From: Coprinus comatus
Taxonomy: Eukaryota; Basidiomycota; Agaricomycetes; Agaricales; Agaricaceae
DNA length: 63,549 nt
Assembly: GCA_034638255.1 (NCBI GenBank)
Contig: JAWPGT010000105.1
Span: 1 to 63,549 of the forward strand
Direction of reading: 5' to 3'
Shown: positions 59,951 to 63,549 of the stretch, one piece after another
How positions within the stretch are numbered: position 1 is the stretch's first letter
How the letters are laid out: the number at the start of each line of letters is the position of its first letter
The notes under the pieces: model-generated
Told to the model about the DNA's origin: nothing
Seen by the model: the letters and a program-made list of their open reading frames with translations, nothing else
The model's database searches: none
Translations under genes and position numbers: made by a program

Positions 59951-62012
59951 ATGGCCTCTGAAGAAACTCCTCTACTATCCAATCAGACCTCGAGCGCTTT
60001 GAAGCATGAGTTAGTGTATCAACGATTCTCAAGCAGCTACAAGAAATATATTGTAGGCGTTGTTTCATGGACTGGACTAATGCCATGTAAATCTACTACT
60101 CCTGAACTCTGTTAATGTACTCACGCTAGTGAAGTGTTCATTTCAGGAACCTTTTATCCATCTATACCACAAATTGCGAAAGATATTGATACATCAGGTC
60201 AAAATGTTAGGTATATATACATTACCAGTTTACGGATACATAATCTGACTCCGGAGTAGTTTGGCTGTCAGTCTATCTGTCCTTGCTGCCTCTTTAGGTG
60301 CAATGTGCGCTGCGACGTACTCAACCTACTGTTAGTCATGAATCATGATATTGACTCTCAGTCGTTTCATCTTGCTCACTTTTCTCCTCAGATGGCCGAA
60401 AACCCATATATCTCTTCGCACTTCCACTTTCAATTATAGGATCTGTTGGTGTTGCACTCTCGCAGCACCTTCCTGAACTTTTATTTTGGCGCTTTTGGCA
60501 AGCCGCTGGTGCTTCACCTGGAATGGCAGTAGGATCAGGAGTTATTGGGGATATCTATAAACTCGAGGATAGAGGAACTGCGATTGGAATATTCTTATCT
60601 GTAAGTCCGACTCTAAACCTAGCATAAACACTCATACAAACAAGTTAACGCCCTAGGCAACCTTGCTTGGACCCGCTTTAGCACCTACGATAGGAGGTAA
60701 GCTCTATACGATTTCCTCTAAGATGCTCATTTATACTTTATACATAGGATTTGCGGCCCATTATTCCTCCTGGAGAACCATGCAATTATGGCTTGCCCTC
60801 TTTGGGATTATTAGTTTTATCTTGGTTGCCTTGACGCTTCCAGAAACAAGTCATCCTGGAGCTCGCGGAATTGACAAGTTAGATCCTTCTGAGCAGTCAA
60901 AATGTAAATGGCTTCCTGTGTTTCTCAACCCTCTTGCTCCACTGGGTTTACTTCGTAGCCCAAATATAATTTGCATGGTATGCTTTTTTTTGGGATTTGG
61001 AACTGAAGTATTCGACTAATGAGATGCTATTTTAAGTCGATTGCTGGGTTTCTTGTACTTCTAACTGATTATGGTACGTCTTTTTGTTAACTATGGAACA
61101 TGGTGTAAGTATATTGACTTGTATACAAAGTACTGCTTGTACCAATGGCTTTCACGATCGTATGTTTTATAAAAGAAAGTGCCATTAGCTAAATTCAAAC
61201 AGGGAAACAGATACAATATTGATAATGAAGCTATCATTGGACTTTTTTTTCTTGCCTGTTGGTCTCGGGAATATGAGTATGTCATGTATCGATCTCAAAC
61301 ACAAATATTATTACTCATTTCCAATAACATAGTTGGGGCACCAGTTGCAGGACGTACTTCAGATAAAGCCGTCGTTAAATGGAAAGCAGCTCGTGGTGGA
61401 ATATGGTATCCAGAAGATCGTTTACGAGCAACACTTTCAGGAGCGTTAATTTTGGCTCCTGTATCAGTTCTTGCTTTTGCTTTGATTGTGAAATACGTTG
61501 AAGGACCTCTTGGACTTGTATTCAATTTGATAGCACTTTTTATTAATGGCCTCGGAGTGAGTTGTAATACTTGTGAATGCAAAGAAATTGTTTTTAACAT
61601 TAAATTTAGGTGTCCGTTGTACTTGGTCCCTGTGCAAGTTACATCGTGGATATAATGCACTCGCGTAGTGCTGAAGCAATGGCATGCAATAAGTGAGTAT
61701 TCATTATAAAACGACACAAAAATGCAATGTCACTGAAGAACCTTTAAAAATAGTGGTTTTCGGTCATTGATTATGGCTTTCGCCACTACCGGAATCCTAC
61801 CGATGATCAATTCGTATGGTCTTGTTGCAACTAACGGTCTAGCTGCTATACTAGGTTGGATCGGATTCCTGTGAGGATTTCACTTGTTATGTTAAATCTC
61901 TATAAATCTGATTGTTCGACTTGTTTACAGTATCTTATGGCTTACCATACGATATGGAAATGAATTGAGGAGTTGGAATGACCTTGGTTTTTCTACATCT
62001 CAAGATAATTAA
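59951..62012 (+). CDS. MFS transporter, drug:H+/polyamine type, with a one-base frameshift
   Basis: Exons 59951-60086, 60135-60210, 60260-60330, 60392-60600, 60657-60696, 60748-60977, 61037-61073, (a small unresolved exon), 61203-61276, 61333-61556, 61610-61692, 61754-61870, 61931-62012. Expected in the plasma or vacuolar membrane with 12 helices. Seen: TFYPSIPQIA, VSLSVLAASLGAM, YGRKPIYLF, RFWQAAGASPGMAVGSGVIGDIY, LLGPALAPTIGG, YSSWRTMQLWLALFG, NRYNIDNEAIIG, VGLGNM, GAPVAGRTSD, VPEDRLRATL-like YPEDRLRATL, and GLGVSVVLGPCASYIVD. At 61243-61250 a run of eight T puts LPVGLGNM one base out of frame; seven T would restore it. Intron 1 must end at GAAG (60134) to keep LFISGTFYPS. Confidence 0.82.
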
Positions 62013-62269
62013 GAGTCCGGTTGAAAATATGGTATACAGTTTTTGTGGCAGGATAAAGTGAACGTTCTACTCCTGTATTTGTAGATCGAGCCTTATCATC
62101 TGTGTACTAGGTCAATGATATAGAAAAAACAGATTTTTTCTTTACGTCGAGATGTTACAGGTAACGTGCAATATTCAAGCAATCCTTAAAACGTACACAA
62201 GTCAACCTCCAACTAACAAATACATTGACTATATACCCTCGTTTTTACATTCAAGACGAGTCGTACTAG
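62013..62269. other. Convergent intergenic region
   Basis: 3' flanks of the MFS gene and the Dicer remnant; no feature seen. Confidence 0.4.
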
Positions 62270-62830
62270 CTACAGCCTTGGCTCTATCTCTTCATAATAT
62301 TTCAATAACTTCTCCCGCTTTGTCTTACCTTTGACCATCATTACATTATTCATGTGGCTTTTAATCCTCAACGCCTTACTAGCTTCTTCGGAAGCAGCAA
62401 GTTTAACTTCGTCTTGAGTTGAATGTCCACGATATTCATCTTGAGCCTCAGCAACCTCTTCTCCATCAATAAAAACTTTACACCAAATTACACCCTTCTC
62501 TCTCCCAAACTTATAATTCAACGTCTTTCCATGTTTCGAAGCCCATTGAGCAATTCTTGAACCAGGATGCCAAACATCAACATCATCTTGAATTATCCTC
62601 TCCAAAATAGGTAAGATTCCAAGACGTCTAATGACCAACCTAGCAGCATTCATATCGCCTCCTGAATCAAGATAGACAGCACCAATCACAGATTCTATGA
62701 ATATCACTGAAGAATTTCGGAGCTTGAAGTCGAGTTAAAGATGCCCATGGAAACATAACTTCTCCATTTAAAGCGTTTCTCATCTCTTCTTTACGTTTAT
62801 CGGAATCGCGATTACGTGTTTACTTGGTCG
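62270..62830 (-). pseudogene. Dicer-like protein C-terminal remnant
   Basis: The minus strand encodes FPWASLTRLQAPKFFSD, then in the next frame IESVIGAVYLDSGGD, LGILPILERI, and a dsRNA-binding-like segment (RIAQWASKHGKTLNYKF..VFIDGEEVAEAQ..KLAASEEASKAL), ending TAG at 62270. This order is the end of the second RNase III domain plus tail of fungal Dicers (RNA-silencing nucleases). The frame slips by one base between FSD and IESV near 62700. Nothing upstream (62830-63549) supplies the PAZ, helicase or first RNase III domains, so it is a fragment. Confidence 0.7.
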
Positions 62831-63549
62831 TCCATAACACGTGAATTAGAATGGAAAGTGAGAAACATTGCAGATGGTGATTTTTCTTGAGCCATCAGGA
62901 GTCTGTAAATGAATTCTCACCCAATTGAAGGGCGTGGTAAGTTTCCGCATTTCGAATTTGAGGAGAGGTATTCTATGCAGATTGAATGCGAGGAAATTGG
63001 GTGTTCACACCTGCATGAACGAACGCAAATGGATGTGGCCTGGAACTTATAAATCTTCCCTGGAGCGTGATAACGTTATGTGCGTCACGACCCTATCAAT
63101 TACGGAACGTCACCAAGAAACTTCCATCCGTTCGTATGACACCGGTATGGACATCTTGTTGAATAACTAGGCGTGAGTAAGGGGCTTCTAACAAGAGAGA
63201 TACTTGGTGGCTTTAAAATTGTATCCAGAGCAGTGTAACTTCGACCTATAGTCGAGAGTCCGTCGGAAAATGCGAACGTCCGGCGATACCACGGTAAAGG
63301 GGAAAGGTATCAGTGTCGTTCCTTAATAGAGTCTCCATAACAATCCCAAGATCAAATAACTTGAGCCACATTCCGTACGCCAGTCAAGCTCCCAGCAGAT
63401 ATGCTGCCCAATGAGTTATACCATAACGTCGGCGAGGATATAACTCGCATTGTAAAGAAGACAAGCAAAAGCAGCGAGAAGAATGTTTTGCACACCTTTC
63501 GTCATAAAGCCTGCTTCGTGACTCCCCTTCTTCTTCCTCTTCCTTACCC
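62831..63549. other. No gene recognised at the right end
   Basis: Short open frames only, such as 62925-63170, without motifs. A 5' part of the Dicer gene was looked for and not found. Confidence 0.4.

Noticed and set aside
60087..60170. Apparent TGA at the first MFS junction when the acceptor TTTCAG (60150) is used
   Set aside because: The acceptor GAAG at 60134 gives LFISGTFYPSIPQ in frame, matching the transporter family, so there is no stop.

Overview
The window is nuclear DNA of a filamentous fungus, most likely an Agaricomycete (Basidiomycota). Coding sequences are split by many introns of about 50-60 bp with GT-AG borders. The gene families also fit: an array of mushroom-type cytochrome P450s, FunK1-like fungal kinases, a tyrosine-kinase-like protein kinase, a chromodomain Ty3/gypsy element, a Ty1/copia element and hAT transposons. 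I could not assign a genus or species.

Layout. 1-2.7 kb shows no gene. An initiator tRNA-Met (2695-2766) is followed by a UBL3/MUB-type prenylated ubiquitin-fold gene (3007-3972). 6.2-14.3 kb holds three related P450 loci: one with a compensated exon, one intact and one dead. An isochorismatase-like hydrolase lies between the first two. Prephenate dehydrogenase (TYR1, 14.5-16.3 kb) precedes a FunK1-like kinase family (16.9-21.4 kb): one copy with a split stop codon, one truncated copy and a partial tandem duplication. A 12-exon kinase gene on the minus strand (23.3-26.9 kb) has a stop codon inside its HRD motif.

27-43 kb is a transposon nest. Target-site duplications let me reconstruct its order. 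A small TIR element (A) received a second TIR element (B). An autonomous hAT (C) then landed at B's edge. A gypsy LTR inserted into an intron of the hAT transposase. Finally an inversion between two oppositely oriented gypsy LTRs split the hAT gene into two halves on opposite strands. The neighbouring 7.6-kb gypsy element carries an extra zinc-knuckle ORF after pol. A broken copia element occupies 44.9-50.6 kb.

The right part returns to housekeeping genes: COP9 signalosome subunit 3 (CSN3) divergent from glucose-6-phosphate isomerase (PGI). These are followed by a dead FunK1-family gene, an inverted second copy of the isochorismatase gene, a long foldback element (second copy of the one at 27 kb), an MFS drug/polyamine-type transporter with a homopolymer frameshift, and a Dicer C-terminal remnant.

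The recurring theme is decay. Several genes and transposons are broken by TGA codons exactly where their families have arginine, and single-base LTR differences are C/T at CpG. This pattern suggests methylated-CpG deamination. All exon structures were built by hand from splice signals, reading frame and remembered family motifs; no alignment was run.
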